Source: Symbiodinium microadriaticum
Taxonomy: Eukaryota > Sar > Dinophyceae > Suessiales > Symbiodiniaceae
DNA: 64,000 bases
Reading direction: 5' to 3'
NCBI GenBank assembly: GCA_001939145.1
Contig: LSRX01000543.1
Span: 190,016-254,015 of the forward strand
Part shown: one piece after another, positions 31,620 to 43,106 of the stretch
Layout of the letters: every line of letters begins with the position of its first letter
How positions within the stretch are numbered: position 1 is the first letter of the stretch
Translations under genes and position numbers: made by a program
Notes under the pieces: model-generated
Seen by the model: only the letters and a program-made list of their open reading frames with translations
Databases searched by the model: none
Told to the model about the DNA's origin: nothing

Positions 31620-34600
31620 TCACCGACTCGTGACCATGGATAGGACACATGAAACTCGGGAAGCATGCAAGAATTCGTATGGACTCGTTGTCGCAACTGC
31701 TGGCCCGATGATGTTGAGGGGCGAGTAGGACCCCAAGGACGACAGTTCCCCGATGACAACCTCGACGTGACAGATGGGGTCAGAAGTCAGAAACATTCCT
31801 ATGGTGTGACGAAGGGGAGGGGCAAGCTTTGACATGAATACTAATATAACGGCCTTAATGAATGGGCCCTGCGTTTCTCCCAAAGTCTCCGGCTCCAGAA
31901 AGATCATGAGAGACTCGGAGCTGACCGAAACGTTGAGGTCCTTCAGGCTTGCGCACTGCGCAATAGCCGCTGCCACGGCTTCTGTGGTTCTCGGCTCCGG
32001 TATGAGGTTGATGTAAGTCCTCACTGTCTGGTTTGCAACCGCTTTCCAGTAGTCAGGGCTGTTCTGAGCAAAGGAAGTCGGTGCCAACCGGGCTTTCGTG
32101 AGCACGGCCGTGGCGGTGTCCTGCTCCAAAACCGTGTCCTTATCCTTTGCCTGGGCTGCCTCAGCAGCCAGGGCATCGCGCTCCGCTTTCTCGTTGGCTA
32201 AGGCAGCCTTCGCCTCATCCCAAATTAGAATAGGGTTTGGAGGGTCTTTATAGCATAGACATAATGCGGAGCCCTAAGCAATAATCTTGGTAATCAGGCT
32301 TCTATATGATTCTGGTTGCTGCAGACCGCTAGACTCGGTAGGCTCCTGCACCACGTATCAGTCGTGAAGCATCGACATTGAAATCGCAAACAGTGCGCGG
32401 GTGCCGGTTGTAATCTGTGAAGACAACGGGGTCCGAAGCGTAGCATGAACTTTGCAGAAGTTGTGGAGGCAGGACGCTCAGCATTTGCTTACTTACCACT
32501 CAGAAATGGGTAAACGACTCTTGGACAATGCCTGCACGCAATTCAAAGGTCGTACGCCTGCTGCCCTGTTTTCAACTTTCCCTCACGGGAATCGCAAGTT
32601 GGAGCTGCTTGGACCGAAATCGCTAAACCCTACACCGTCGGAGGGTTGCATGGACTAAGGGTTCTCTTATTCAGAGAAATGATCTGAAGGATCCTACCCT
32701 TGAGAGCACTCAACTAGGGTCCAGGTATATGTTGGGTTCAATGCCCCAAACCCTAAACTCTGAACCCTAAACCCTAAACCCCCAAACCCTAAACCCCAAA
32801 CCCCAAACCCTAAACGCTGAACCCTAAACAATTCTGGCTCCGAGGAGTTCTCGCTTAGGAGTTTGGGATCTGCGTGTTGACGCTGCGCGTCCAGCTTCAG
32901 GAGTTTGGCGATTCGGCTGGACAATGGCAGGCTGGTTTGTGTTTAGGCTAGGAGCAGCCACTAAAAATAAACCTAAACCCTATAGACCCTAAACCCCTAA
33001 ACTCCCCAAATCGGATATACTTCGGCCCCAAAAGTACCTGTATGGGGACTACTTTAAATGCCAAATTATATACTGCTTGCACACATGGACCCTGAATGTT
33101 AGAGCCTAGCGACCAAAACAATGAGGACCATAAGGGCGGCTAAACAGATACGGGTAGTTCTCTAGATTAGGGTCCCGTTTAGGGTCCTTTTTTTTAATAA
33201 GAGTGCCGTACTATAGTGGGGACCTAAAAGGGGGCCCTAATTTAGAGAACTGCCCATATTATATCTTGGAGAGGGGGTTCCTGGTTAAGGCCTCAACTTT
33301 GACATGGCTCGGGCTCCCCCCTGCGACGTGAGCATTGGGGACGAATCATATGGGTAGTTGTCTTAACTAGGGTCCTTTTTAGGGTTTAGGGTTTAGGGTG
33401 CTTTTGAAAAGGGTGCCGTACTATATTGGGGACTTAAAAAGGGACCCGAATTTAGAGAACTACCCATGTCTAGGCGCCTAGCTGTCAAGGTTCAGGGCTT
33501 ACTCCCGTGTGGGGGCTTGGATTTGGGCAGTTCGCCAAATTAGGTCCACTTTTAGGTCCCAAGACTAATACGACACTCTTAGAGGGGACCCTTTTATAGT
33601 ACCCTATAGTACCCTTAACAGGGGACCCTAATTTAGAAAACCATCAAAGCGTCTGTAGAGAACACCATCCTTCACACAGTTCAGCTCTAAACCCCCTAGA
33701 CCCTAAACCCAGACCCGAACGAAGATTAAGGCGAAGGACGTCTCCTGATAGCCGGCAGTACCCGCTACATGGAAACTGAGTGGTGGTAGCTCGCCGTTGA
33801 AGTCGCTGCTGTTGCCTGCGCTTCAGGGCTTGGGGCCTCGGGGTTTGGCTTGGGGTTTCGAGTTTCGAGTTTGGGGTTGAGGTTTGTAGGGGTTTTGGGC
33901 TTAGGGCTTCGAGTTTCGAGTTTAGGGTTTAGGTTTGTAGGGGTTTTGGGCTTAGGGCTTCGAGTTTCGAGCTTGGGGTTTAGGTTTGTGGGGGTTTAGG
34001 GTTTAGGGGCTAGGGTTTCGAGTTTGGAGTTTAGGGTTTTAGGAATTTAAGGGGTAATTAGGGTTTGCGCTTTTTGCTCGCGTTTACTTCTTAACTCGTT
34101 CATGTGGGCTCGAATGGTTTGGACTCCATAGCAGGCAGGAACCTGTTAGAACCACAAGAAGTCCGCGCTGCAAATCAAAGTCATGCGTACAAACACCATC
34201 TGTTGTGTCTATATAGTAACAACTTGATGCGCCTTGAATCAAGACGACTTATCGCTGCAGCAAAAGCAGTGATTGCACCAACCAGAGCGGTGCCGTGAAG
34301 GATGCCCACAACAACCCAAAGCCCAAAATCAATCCGGAAACCCTAAACCCTAAACCCATCCTTGCACCGAAGATCCATGCATCTAGCGGGGCCCTGACGA
34401 CTGCACGAGGGTGGAGCTTGACTCCAGTGAGACTTTTAGGGTTTAGGGCTTAGTGCTTCGCTATATTGAGGCTGTCAGGACGAATGTTCAGACCTCTGAG
34501 ATATGACCGACCATACGAAACGCAAGACGGAGTCTAGCACCCAAGCTTCCATAAGGCCCCGCGCGCCTAGCCAGGTGTAGCAATGCCTGAGACTGCAAAT

Positions 34601-36094
34601 GCGAAGAAGGGATAGGGTTTAATTAGGGTTTAGGGTTTAGGGGTTTAGGGTTTAGGGTTTTCATTGCAGGGCTTCAGGTTTAGGGCTTTAGGGATTCAGA
34701 GGGTGCAGTGATGCCAAAAGGTTCAGAGGCTGTAGGCCTTTAGGTTTTAGGGTGTAGGGTGTTAGGGTTTTTTTTCGGGAGTTTGACTTGGGGCTTTAGC
34801 GCTTAGGGAGTTTAACATTAGCACCTGAAGCAGAAGCAGACACGATCAAAAAACATCTCAGATGCCTCATGCATGCATCTCAAAAAATACGAAACCCTGA
34901 ACCCTGTAGAAGCTTGCCCCCAACCCGAAATCCCCAAACCCCAATCCTGAACCTGAAAGGATTTGGAAACCCTACCGGCAGGAAATGAGTTGACTCTACT
35001 TTGTTCAGCGCCAACCCGTGCAGGACATCACCATCAGCTGGCTGGAATTGAGAATTCTGAACCAAAAGTCCTCCGAGACTCAAAACCCTAAACCTATCTA
35101 TCTATCTATCTGTCTGTCTGTCTACTTATCTACTGACCTATCGATTGACCTGCCTACACACATAAGTACATAGGTCATACGTGCATACGTTTATGCATAC
35201 GTCTTAAGCCGGCCGTTCCTGCCAAGCGCATCGCCTAGTCATACTAAGACTTATGAGGAAGAGCAGGTTCCAGAAGTCTACAAGCAAGAGGGTTTAGGGT
35301 TTAGGGTTTAGGGTTTAGGGTTTAGGGTTTCGGGTTTAGGGTTTCGGGTTTACTGCATAAAGGCCCTCATCCTACTTAGCTTCATCCCGCTTTTTGAGGC
35401 CCCCCCGAGTGGGTTTGGGACGGGAAACCCTTAAACCGTGGGTGCTGCCCCCATACAGTAGCAGTCTGTAATGGGGCTACTATTAAGGGCTTTATATATA
35501 TCCATATTATGAACGTTACTCAGCTGTTTATGAGTGGGGGCAGTATCCAACTTAAACCCTAAACCCTAGGGTTCGCACATCACTGCAGTTTCGATACCAG
35601 GATTAAGAACAACTTTGGCACTGCCAGGGGTAGGGTTGAGGGTTTAAGGACTCCTCGGGTTTAGGGTTTAGGGGTTTAGGGGTTTAGGGTTTAGGGGTTT
35701 CGGGGTTTAGGGGTTTAGGGTTTAAGGTTTAGGGGTTTGGGGGTTTAGGGTTAAACCACCTTAAACCTGAAGTCCGTCATGTTCATCCCCCCAACAAAAA
35801 TTTCGCTGCAGATAAGCCACTTCAGCAACATGTTCATCGTGTCAGCTTTCGACACGCCCTGGCAACAAAGACCATGGTTCATGGGATTCCAAAGTCTCTA
35901 CGTAAATACGAAAGTAAAGACGAGCCTTCAAAGGGGAATCTAGGGTGCTAGAATAGGATCCCCTTTAAGGGTCTGGGTTCCTCTGACGGTCAACCCTAAA
36001 CCCTAAAGCTTTTAGGGTTGCGTCAAGGGTTCCATTACAAGGCCACGATCTCCGTGGGCCATGTTCTTGCCATAGCAAACGCAAGCAATGCGGC
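31620..36094 (-). CDS. Split gene of unknown function (at least eight exons)
   Basis: Exons (5' to 3'): 36047-36094, 35767-35858, 35579-35620, 34976-35078, 34368-34416, 33721-33815, 33298-33320 and 32830-32931, followed by a long coding block at about 31620-32254. Phases agree at each of the first seven junctions; the link from 32830 to 32254 is unresolved. Protein landmarks: a hydrophobic helix (MLLKWLICSEIFVGGMNM), NPGIETAV then GGLLVQNSQFQ, APLDAWIFGNSSDF, and SRIAKLLKLDAQRQHAD. The last block opens with an Ala/Glu/Lys helix likely to be coiled coil (ALANEKAERDALAAEAAQAK) and continues with AVILVFMSKLAPPL. Donors include GTTTAAGG, GTTCGGGT and GTTTAGGG; the intron at 32932-33297 contains an M2 copy and part of M7. 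No family recognised; the 31620-32254 block may be a separate gene. Confidence 0.55.
33012..33092. mobile_element. Family M7 element, degenerate copy
   Basis: Shares ACTTCGGCCCCAAAAGTACC and GGGGACTACTTTAAATGCC with the better copy at 42530-42612. Ends resemble AGGGTCCATGTACCCAAA. Fragments also at 40440-40480 and 63685-63745. Confidence 0.6.
33147..33652. mobile_element. Three M2 elements in a row
   Basis: Copies at 33147-33255, 33351-33469 and 33526-33652. The middle copy carries extra TTTAGGG units (33381-33397) inside its left arm. The 33256-33350 spacer holds the 23-bp micro-exon proposed for the gene ending at 31620. Confidence 0.8.
33859..34018. repeat. 51-bp tandem repeat derived from heptamers
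   Basis: Units start CGAGTTTCGAGTTT at 33859, 33910 and 33961. The first two are 51 bp; the third diverges after about 40 bp. Confidence 0.85.
35290..35352. repeat. Perfect TTTAGGG tract
   Basis: About six consecutive perfect TTTAGGG units followed by TTTCGGG variants. It is among the cleanest tracts in the window. Confidence 0.95.
35443..35545. mobile_element. Possible short inverted-repeat element
   Basis: Ends CTGCCCCCATACAGTAG and ATGAGTGGGGGCAG are roughly complementary. No second copy noticed, so this is tentative. Confidence 0.35.
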
Positions 36095-36194
36095 CTTTTA
36101 GGGCTTAGGGTTTTAAGTTTGAGGGGTTACACCCTAAACCCTAAACCCTAAAATCCCTAAATTAGGCTTAGGAGTTTAGGGTTTAGGGCCCCAT

Positions 36195-36840
36195 CCAGCT
36201 CCGCAGGGTGGCTGGGTCTCGGAAGTGATGATCCCGAGGCTTTCAGCGCCTTCGTCGCCGGGTCCTGGTTTAGGGGTTTAGGGGTTTAGGGTTGAGGGGT
36301 TGAGGCGTTTAGGGTTTAGGGGTTTAGGGTTTAGGGGTTCAGGGGTTTAGGGGTTTAGGGGTTTAGGGTTTAGGATTGAGGGGTTGAGGGGTTTAGGGGG
36401 CAACCTTCCCAGAGAACCCAATACCCCTTAATTAAGGAATGGACCTCAAATTATAATATTAAGCTGCCTCTAATTTAAGGTATACTCCTTAATTAAGGGG
36501 TTTTGGGTTCTCTGGGTTCGACGCCAGGACAATGCGCTGATTCAGGGCGGTACCGAATTTCATGGGGTGGCCAAGGTGTGCTACTCCTTCCCGGGAAGAG
36601 TCGCGGACGTCTCATTGACTTCTCAATGCTTCATCGCTTTTCAGGATCGGTTCTACGAGGCCGTGGAGTCACCGGCACAGCTGTGGGGGTCACAAAAGCC
36701 TCGAGGTCGTAGTCCTCCTCATCAGGATCCACCCGCGGCCACCTGGGCCAACATTGGAGTTGCCGACGACGCCCCGCGCCTGTCTCGGAGGAGGGTTCGC
36801 GATCCGCATGCTAGCGAAAACCATGGGCTGCTCCAACCCT
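36195..36840. other. Coding-like sequence, strand unresolved, with an M4 element
   Basis: Both strands are open at 36200-36265 and 36515-36840. Plus reads GVAKVCYSFPGRVADVSL; minus reads DEEDYDLEAFVTPTAVPV and ends in a stop. An M4 element sits at 36411-36513. Minus would fit as upstream exons of the gene at 31620-36094, but I could not make phases agree. Confidence 0.4.
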
Positions 36841-37375
36841 TTAGGGTGTAGGGTTTTAGGGTTTAGGGGATTGTCACGGGATGCAGTATATAGAAGTACT
36901 AATTATCGAGACCTTTGCATTTCGTTCAGCAAGTTTGCCTGCCTTCCACAACCATTCCATTTACCTTTTGATTTGCTTTTGTCCCACCTGTTACCTTCAT
37001 TCCGGATATACACAGCCCTCAAAAAGGGACCGATTTACTCAGCCCTCAACACAGGACTCTAAACAGTTTAATTAAACTTTGAACCATTTCCTACGGCATC
37101 CCACGCCCCTCAAGCCTAAACCCTACACCGGAAGAAGCCAAGGCCTAAATTGTACTCCCAATCCCTACGCCTTGAACATTCATGCCACATCTCCGAGAGT
37201 CCAAGAGCCAGAATCACTGATTGCCAAGCCCCGGACCCTATGCCCAAAACATCCGAAAACCCCGATCAAAATCACACAGTATGCGGTTAAGATCCCACTC
37301 CGAAAACCTGATCATTCACAGCGCCGCCTTCCACGGCGATAAAAAACCCTAAACCCCTACACCATAAACCCTACC
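36841..37375. other. Heptamer remnant and unassigned sequence
   Basis: A TTTAGGG remnant at 36840-36868 is followed by sequence with short open frames on the plus strand. Nothing I can support as a gene. Confidence 0.4.
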
Positions 37376-37462
37376 GGGGACCCCAAAGAACCTAGCCTTT
37401 TTAAGGCCGTATATCTAGAAATCACAATGCGGAGCCCAAAAAGGAAGGCTTTATAGGGTTAA
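37376..37462. mobile_element. Family M10 element, copy 1
   Basis: Shares GGACCCCAAAGAACCTAGCC, ATATCTAGAAATCACAATG and GGAAGGCTTTATAGGGTTAA with 62488-62573. The outer ends are only weakly inverted. Confidence 0.65.
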
Positions 37463-37559
37463 TAAAGGTAAACCCGACAGCCTACCATTTGCGAAACCCG
37501 AAGCTGTTCCGCCTGAGGAAGCTCCGCGTCTCCTGTCAGCATGTCCTGCCGATGTAAGC

Positions 37560-38240
37560 TGGGTTCTTTTTGTAAGGAATGTAATTGAAATGTCAATATT
37601 TTAGGGTTCCTTCAAGGTTTCTATAAAGGTTCTTTTCAGGGGTTGGAAACCGGATTACCTAAACCCCCAAAAGTAGGTACAATAATGGCCCAAAACCCAT
37701 GACAGGCTATTATTCTACATACTTTGGGGGGTCCAGGTAAGGACAATTAGTGCGGGGATTCGCTTTACAGATTTCTTCAGCGTGGAGGCTCTTGAGTTCC
37801 CAGCTTTTGGGCTTCTACTGTAGAGTTCCTTCAAGGTCTCCATAAAGGTTCTTGTTCAGGCATTAAGTTTAAGCTACTTTTGAGGCTCTGAGATTTCTGT
37901 CAGGGTTCTTCTTAAGGGAATTAGTTTCAGCTACCAGAATTTAGCGTTCTTTTACGGGTTCAGAAAGGGTTCTCGTTAAGGAACCTTGTCTAAGTTACCA
38001 TCCTGTAAGGGATCTTGTTAAGGAATCTATTTGAGGTACCATGATGGGGATCTGTCGCTAAACAAATTCGTTTGCTTACTATGCCAGCCTACATTATCAT
38101 TCCGGTAGTATTCTATAAAGTTCCTCTAATTTTCGTTGGGTTCTGTAAGGTCTCCAAAGCTTTATGGAGGTTTTATAAGTCGCAACAAACTTTTTTTGCT
38201 GTTCTATAAGGGTCCTTTAATTTTATCTGAGCTCTATCAG
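37560..38240. repeat. Diffuse array of M8-like words
   Basis: Degenerate repeats of TCCTTCAAGGTTTCTATAAA, GTTCTTTTCAGG and AGTTACCATNATGGGGATCT, related to the array at 39808-40163. Confidence 0.6.
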
Positions 38241-39047
38241 GAACCCATGCGTCACAGAGCGTCTCCGGTTTTGGAGGGGGTGAGCGGGAGGCATTCAAGT
38301 TTAAGTGCTTTGGATTTGGGGTGTCGAAGCTGCGGTCTCTAATTTCAGGACTTAATGAATAAAATAGGGGGTGGAGGACTTTGCAACTAAAGCTACATAA
38401 GGGACTATCAGGGAGGATGATTATATTATATGTATTCAACTTATTCCGACCCCTTTTTCAAGGCTCAGAATTCAGGGCTTAAGATGCTTTGGGTTTGCAG
38501 GCTAAAGCTTCGAAGGCTGTGATGGCGAGGGTCCGAGGCGGAGGTTTCAAGGCCTAGTGCGTTTGACTCATGCGGCTTAGGCTTTGGGGTTTAGAAAGCC
38601 CCCAAGACTACAAACACCGAACTCCCAACAAACTCTTTCTAACACCCCCCTTAATTAGAAGGAACTCTACTGTCGGTCCTTGTCCGCTAGTCCGACGGGA
38701 GCATCGCCTGCAGCAAATGCCAGGGAATCCCAAAACCAAAGCCGTCAATGCTGGCTTTCGGGCCGCCACCCCCCCCCCAAAAAAAAAAAATAATAATAAT
38801 AAATAAATCCAAAGCCATCCCTAAACCTTAAACCTAAACCCTAAACCTCAAATCCTACACACCCCTTGATCACAACCCACAACCCTGAACCCAATCCTCA
38901 AAACCCAAATCCAGCCCTAAAGCCTAAGCTCCAAAAGCCTAAACCCCAAACCCCAACAGCCCTAAACCCTACACCCCACAACCCTAATCCCTAAACCCAA
39001 AAGCCCTAAACCCTAAACCCCCAAGCCAAGCTGGGCCCATGTTAGGG
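38241..39047. other. Unassigned sequence with heptamer-like tracts
   Basis: An A-run and (AAT)n patch lie at 38778-38805, followed by degenerate CCCTAAA-type units at 38820-39025. No gene seen. Confidence 0.5.
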
Positions 39048-39123
39048 GATTTAATTTAAGTTACCATAATAACGAAACCATATTATTCACTATAGATCCC
39101 CATTATGATAACTTAACTTAAAT
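39048..39123. mobile_element. Family M8 element, short form
   Basis: Ends GTTAGGGGATTTAATTTAAG and CTTAACTTAAATCCCTGAAC are inverted, with a GATCCCCATTATGATAACTT core. Confidence 0.75.
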
Positions 39124-39126
39124 CCC

Positions 39127-39276
39127 TGAACAAGAACCCAGCAAGCGTCCCCCGAACCTTCATGCTCAAAATAGCCCAAAGCTTTACATAGTATGGTCTT
39201 CGGGCCCAAAAGCCTTAAAATATGAGTCCTTAGAGCCTTGGGGAAACCCAGCAAGCGCCCCCGAACCTTCATGCTC
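39127..39276. repeat. 33-bp direct repeat flanking an M9 element
   Basis: AACCCAGCAAGCG...CCCGAACCTTCATGCTC occurs at 39127-39159 and again at 39245-39276. The M9 element (about 39160-39240, with words ATAGTATGGTCTTCGGGCC) lies between. The second copy contains the end of the exon at 39267 and its donor. A related M9 element is at 54722-54806. Confidence 0.8.
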
Positions 39277-39333
39277 TTCCACCTCCACCATTTCTGGCAG
39301 GGGCTTTCCGGCCTCGGAAGATGACTTCGAGGG
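39267..39333 (-). CDS. Candidate exon, acidic peptide, unknown gene
   Basis: The minus strand is open (22 codons + 1 nt) between an acceptor AAGTAAG and a telomere-like donor GTTCGGGG. The peptide includes SSSEAGKPLPEMVEVEEHE. It is flanked on the high-coordinate side by CCCTAAA units and on the other by the direct repeat that duplicates its donor. Function unknown. Confidence 0.45.
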
Positions 39334-39807
39334 CTTACTTGGAGGTTCAAACCCTAAACCCTAAACCGGTAATGGCCTTTGCGGTGCCCTTGGGGATTTT
39401 TGCAGTCGTCGTTGGGAATCGACCACCCGCAGTAAAAGGACAGCCGGTATGCACAGGAGCTTTAAATTTTACAGAGTGTACCATGAACCCTAAACGGCCC
39501 TATAGACCCTAAACCCAAGTTGCGCCGGTTTTGTAACGGTTCCTGGTTGCGGGCTTAGGGCTTATAAGGCTTAGACAGCAACGACGAGATGAAGCTTAAC
39601 CCAAAACCCAAAACCCCAAAGTTCACGAAGGATCCTCAAGACCCTACACCCTAAACCCTAAACCCTCAACCCCAAACCCTCAAAACCCTCAAAACCCTAA
39701 ACCGTAGCAAAGCTTGTGGAAAGCCTCTGGAGCTCTTAATTAAAGAGCCCCTGGAACTCCGTTCGACCCCAAACCCACCACTCGGACTGAGATCCCCTTT
39801 AAACGGG

Positions 39808-40203
39808 GTTCTGTTTTAAGGGATTCTATTTCAGTTACTATCATGGTGATCTATGGTACATAAAGTTCCTCTTCAGGGAAATAAAGTTCTCTCTTAAGGG
39901 AGTTGCTATCATGGGGATCTATAGTAAAAAAAAAGTTCTGTTTTAAGGGATTCTATTTCAGTTACTATCATGGGGATCTATAGTAAATAAAGTTCTGTTT
40001 TAAGGGATTCTATTTCAGTTACTATCATGGGGATCTATAGTAAATAAAGTTCTGTTTTAAGGGATTTTATTTAAGTTACTATCATGGGGATCTATAGTAA
40101 ATAAAGTTCTTTTTTCGGAATTATATTTTAAGTTACTATCATGGGGTCTGTAGTAAATAGTATGATGACTTTGTTATGGTAACTTAAATTAAATCCCCTA
40201 ACA
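39808..40203. mobile_element. M8-type element with 57-bp tandem expansion
   Basis: Units starting GTTCTGTTTTAAGGGATTC recur at 39808, 39935, 39992, 40049 and 40106 (exact 57-bp period from 39935), each with GTTACTATCATGGGGATCTA. A degenerate unit fills 39865-39934. The right end (ATGGTAACTTAAATTAAATC) matches the M8 terminal repeat. Confidence 0.85.
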
Positions 40204-41061
40204 ACCCAGTACACCCTAAACCCGGGCACAATGCGGGCTTGTAGTATACGAGCATTGGGCACTTGCATCCTTACGGCCTTCCGAATACCCTGTACCCTAA
40301 ACAAAGTCTTGGGATGTCTTGGGATTAGTTTCAGAATTTAATTTGGGTTCGGGGCTTATAGGGTTTAAGGATTTAGGGATTAGGGTCTATCCAAAATTGG
40401 GCTTTGGGTTTCAAATTCAGGGTTGTAACCCATCATCCCCTAACCCTAAGGGTCCATGTACCAAAATAGTATATGCTTTGGTCAAGGGATAGGTTGAAGG
40501 TCTACACTAAAGCCTAAGCCCAAAAGCCTACTCCCCAAACCCCAAACCCTAAAGCCTAAACCCTAAATACCAAACCCCAAACCCTAAAGCCTAAACCCCT
40601 AAATCCCAAACCCCAAACCCTAAACCCTAAAACCTAAACCCTAAAGCTGGAAATCGCCTTCACCACCAAGAGCACACGCCGAAGCTTGGCCTTGGGGGGT
40701 TTCAGGGGTCGGTCTAAGCCCCGAGCCTTTAAACTCCCTAAACCCTACCTTAGACTACCCGGTTTAGGGTTTTGGGGTTTTTGTAGGTTCTTATTGTAAA
40801 CCCTGATGTAGTGACCCCTACAAAAACTTGGGTTTTGGTCAGTCTTTTAAGGCCATGGCAAACCCTGAAACCCTGGAGCCCGAAACCCTAAACCCCTAAA
40901 CCCTATAAACCCTGAACCAGGAACCCTCCTAAACCAGATTGCGAGGCACCGCCAACATCGCACGGATCCGTTGGAATCGCTGTCCTCTTCGCCCAGGCCT
41001 ACGCCAAGGCGACTTTTACTCGCATGTTAACCCCAAACACCATCAAACGGTTGCACGGTCT
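40204..41061. other. Heptamer-rich spacer
   Basis: CCCTAAA-type units dominate 40500-40645 and recur at 40735-40925; an M7 fragment lies at 40440-40480. No gene seen. Confidence 0.55.
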
Positions 41062-41172
41062 AGGTTCCTGAGTGACCCCTAAATAATAAGGGTACCCCTT
41101 TTTCCTAGTATTCGGTTTAGTAAGGGAGCCCTAAAATAAAAAGGGCAAAAGGGTACCACGCAGGGACCTAGG
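41062..41172. mobile_element. Family M6 element, copy 2 (inverted)
   Basis: Reverse complement of the copy at 1331-1440 over much of its length, including AGTATTCGGTTTAGTAAGGG. Confidence 0.7.
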
Positions 41173-41209
41173 GTACACGGTTTAGGCCGTTAAACATGAC
41201 TTAAAACCT

Positions 41210-41640
41210 GGAGCCACAACGGCAGCAGGACCTAACCGGCGCCGCCCGCGTCGTGTAAGGCGTCATCGTCACCGTCGTGGTCATCGTCGTCATCATAGTG
41301 GTGGTCGAAATTCTCGCCACAAGGATTGTGCTATAGAGTCTCATCCGCAACCCCAAACACCAAAGACATGCCATAAACTTGTAGCCACAACGGCAACAGG
41401 ACCTAACCGGCGCCGTCCTCGTCGTCGACGGCGTCCTTGTCAAGTCATCATCGTGGTCGTCGAAATTCTCGCCACAATGATCGCGCTGTAGTTTCTCATC
41501 CACATGAACCCCAATCACCATAGATATGCCTTAAACTCAACGGTAGCAGGAACTAACCGGCACCATCCTCGACGCCGACGGCGTCAGTCATCGTCGTCAC
41601 CATAGTGGTGACGACATTGATCGTGCTATAGCTGACATTC
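41210..41640. repeat. Diverged tandem repeat, about 185-bp unit
   Basis: AGCCACAACGGCAGCAGGACCTAACCGGCGCC recurs in diverged form near 41212, 41382 and 41540, each followed by GTCGTC/ATCGTC-rich sequence. ORFs across it are Thr/Arg-rich from the GTC triplets. Confidence 0.7.
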
Positions 41641-42036
41641 ATTGCGACAGGAGCACTGTGGTTGCTACTTGTAGTGCCCAATACGTACTCATGCCCGAGC
41701 TGTCGTACAACAACGCCAGTTTGTCATAGGTGCTATGAAGACTTTTCTCGCGCGATGTTACTATTCTTCGTTAGGTTGACATGATGTGAGGACAACGACG
41801 ACGATGCTGCTGCTGCTGCTGCCAGGGCTGCTCCCGCTGATGTACTTCTCTTCCGACTATCTGAGTTTAGGGTTTCGGGTTTAGGATTATCTGATTATCC
41901 TGAAAAACCATCAGACGCTGCGCCAAGCTGTTGCCTGCTCACTTGGTACTGTGCTGTTTGTTTTCACTAGGACTAGCCGTACAGGTTGCCACAGTCACCT
42001 CCCGCGACGTGCAATTAAAAAGGAGATCCCCTCCTT

Positions 42037-42222
42037 GGAGGTTCATCGGTAGTTATAAGTGGAGTTATAGGGGTTCCTTTAAGGGTCTCTTTAAAGGGTT
42101 CTATAGGGATTTTAGGGTTTAGGGGTAGTTATAAGTGGAGATATAAGTCCCCCAATATAGGTTATAACTATAGTTATCCTACTTATAACCCTACTTATAA
42201 CTACCCATGAACCTCCAAGTAA
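42037..42222. mobile_element. Family M3 element containing a partial duplicate
   Basis: Begins TTGGAGGTTCATCGGTAG and ends CCCATGAACCTCCAAGTA. The left arm (GTAGTTATAAGTGGAG) appears twice, at 42048 and 42127, with TTTAGGG-like sequence between. Confidence 0.75.
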
Positions 42223-42529
42223 GGGAAGCAGCAAAAAACCTTGCCTTCAAGGAAGCACTACAGTTTGCCATAAAGCACCCGCAAAGGAACCCGAAAAGTC
42301 CCCGTAAAGCGATCCATAAAAAGTAGCCTAAACCCTCAGCGCGAAGCCCTAAACCCTCAACCCGAAGCCCAAAACCCTAAGCCCTAAACCCTAAGCCCAA
42401 AACCCTAAGCCCTAAAGCCTAAACCTTGAAAGGAAACCCCAAAGCCGCACAAGCTCGAAAGCCCTTCCGGGGCCTTCGCCTCATCTCCCGGAACTCTGAG
42501 GCCAAAGCCTTCATTGAGTAAGAACCCTA

Positions 42530-42612
42530 AGGGTCCATGTACAATAGCAATATACTTTGGCCACGAAGTACCTACATAGGGACTACTTTAAGGCCAAAGT
42601 CTATACTCTTTG
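42530..42612. mobile_element. Family M7 element, best copy
   Basis: Ends AGGGTCCATGTACAATAG and TTTGGGTACATGCACCCT are inverted; the centre is CCTACATAGGGACTACTTT. Confidence 0.75.
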
Positions 42613-42959
42613 GGTACATGCACCCTTAGGGGAACTGATTTTTTTTTGAGTTTCGTGGTTCAGGGTTGAGGTCTAGGGAGTGAGAGCTTAAAAGATTCCT
42701 TAAGTCTTGAAGTTTAGGGTTTGCGGCTTAAAAGTTTAAAAGTTTAGGGGTTTAGGGTTTAGGGTTTCGGGCGTTTGCATCTGCCAATTTGGCCGGCGCT
42801 GGTGAGCTTCCTCGGTTCAAGAAGACTCTGCTTGACGGGCACTTTAGGGTTTAGGGTTTAGGGTTTAGGGACTGAGGTTTCAACTTTTCCGGTGATTTTT
42901 GACTGAAAAGTGGCTTTGACGGCCCATTTTTTGTGAGGGGTTACCAAGTAACCATCATG

Positions 42960-43085
42960 TCAAAGCGGGTTAGCTGAACACCCTTAAACCCTAAACCCCT
43001 AAACCCCGAACCCTAAAGCCCCAAACCCTAAACCCCTAAACCCTAAACCCGAAACACTAAACTCCTAAACCCTAAACCCCTAAAC
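42960..43085. repeat. CCCTAAA tract, left of an exon
   Basis: Dense CCCTAAA/CCCCTAAA units up to the exon candidate at 43107-43154. A TTTAGGG tract (43175-43385) lies on the other side. Confidence 0.95.
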
Positions 43086-43106
43086 CTCCCTCTACCAAAG
43101 GTCTAC

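Noticed and set aside
32452-32658. Plus-strand exon-like frame after TTTGCAG
   Set aside because: Convincing composition, but the opposite strand has a perfect GTAAGT donor in the same place; unresolved, so not called.
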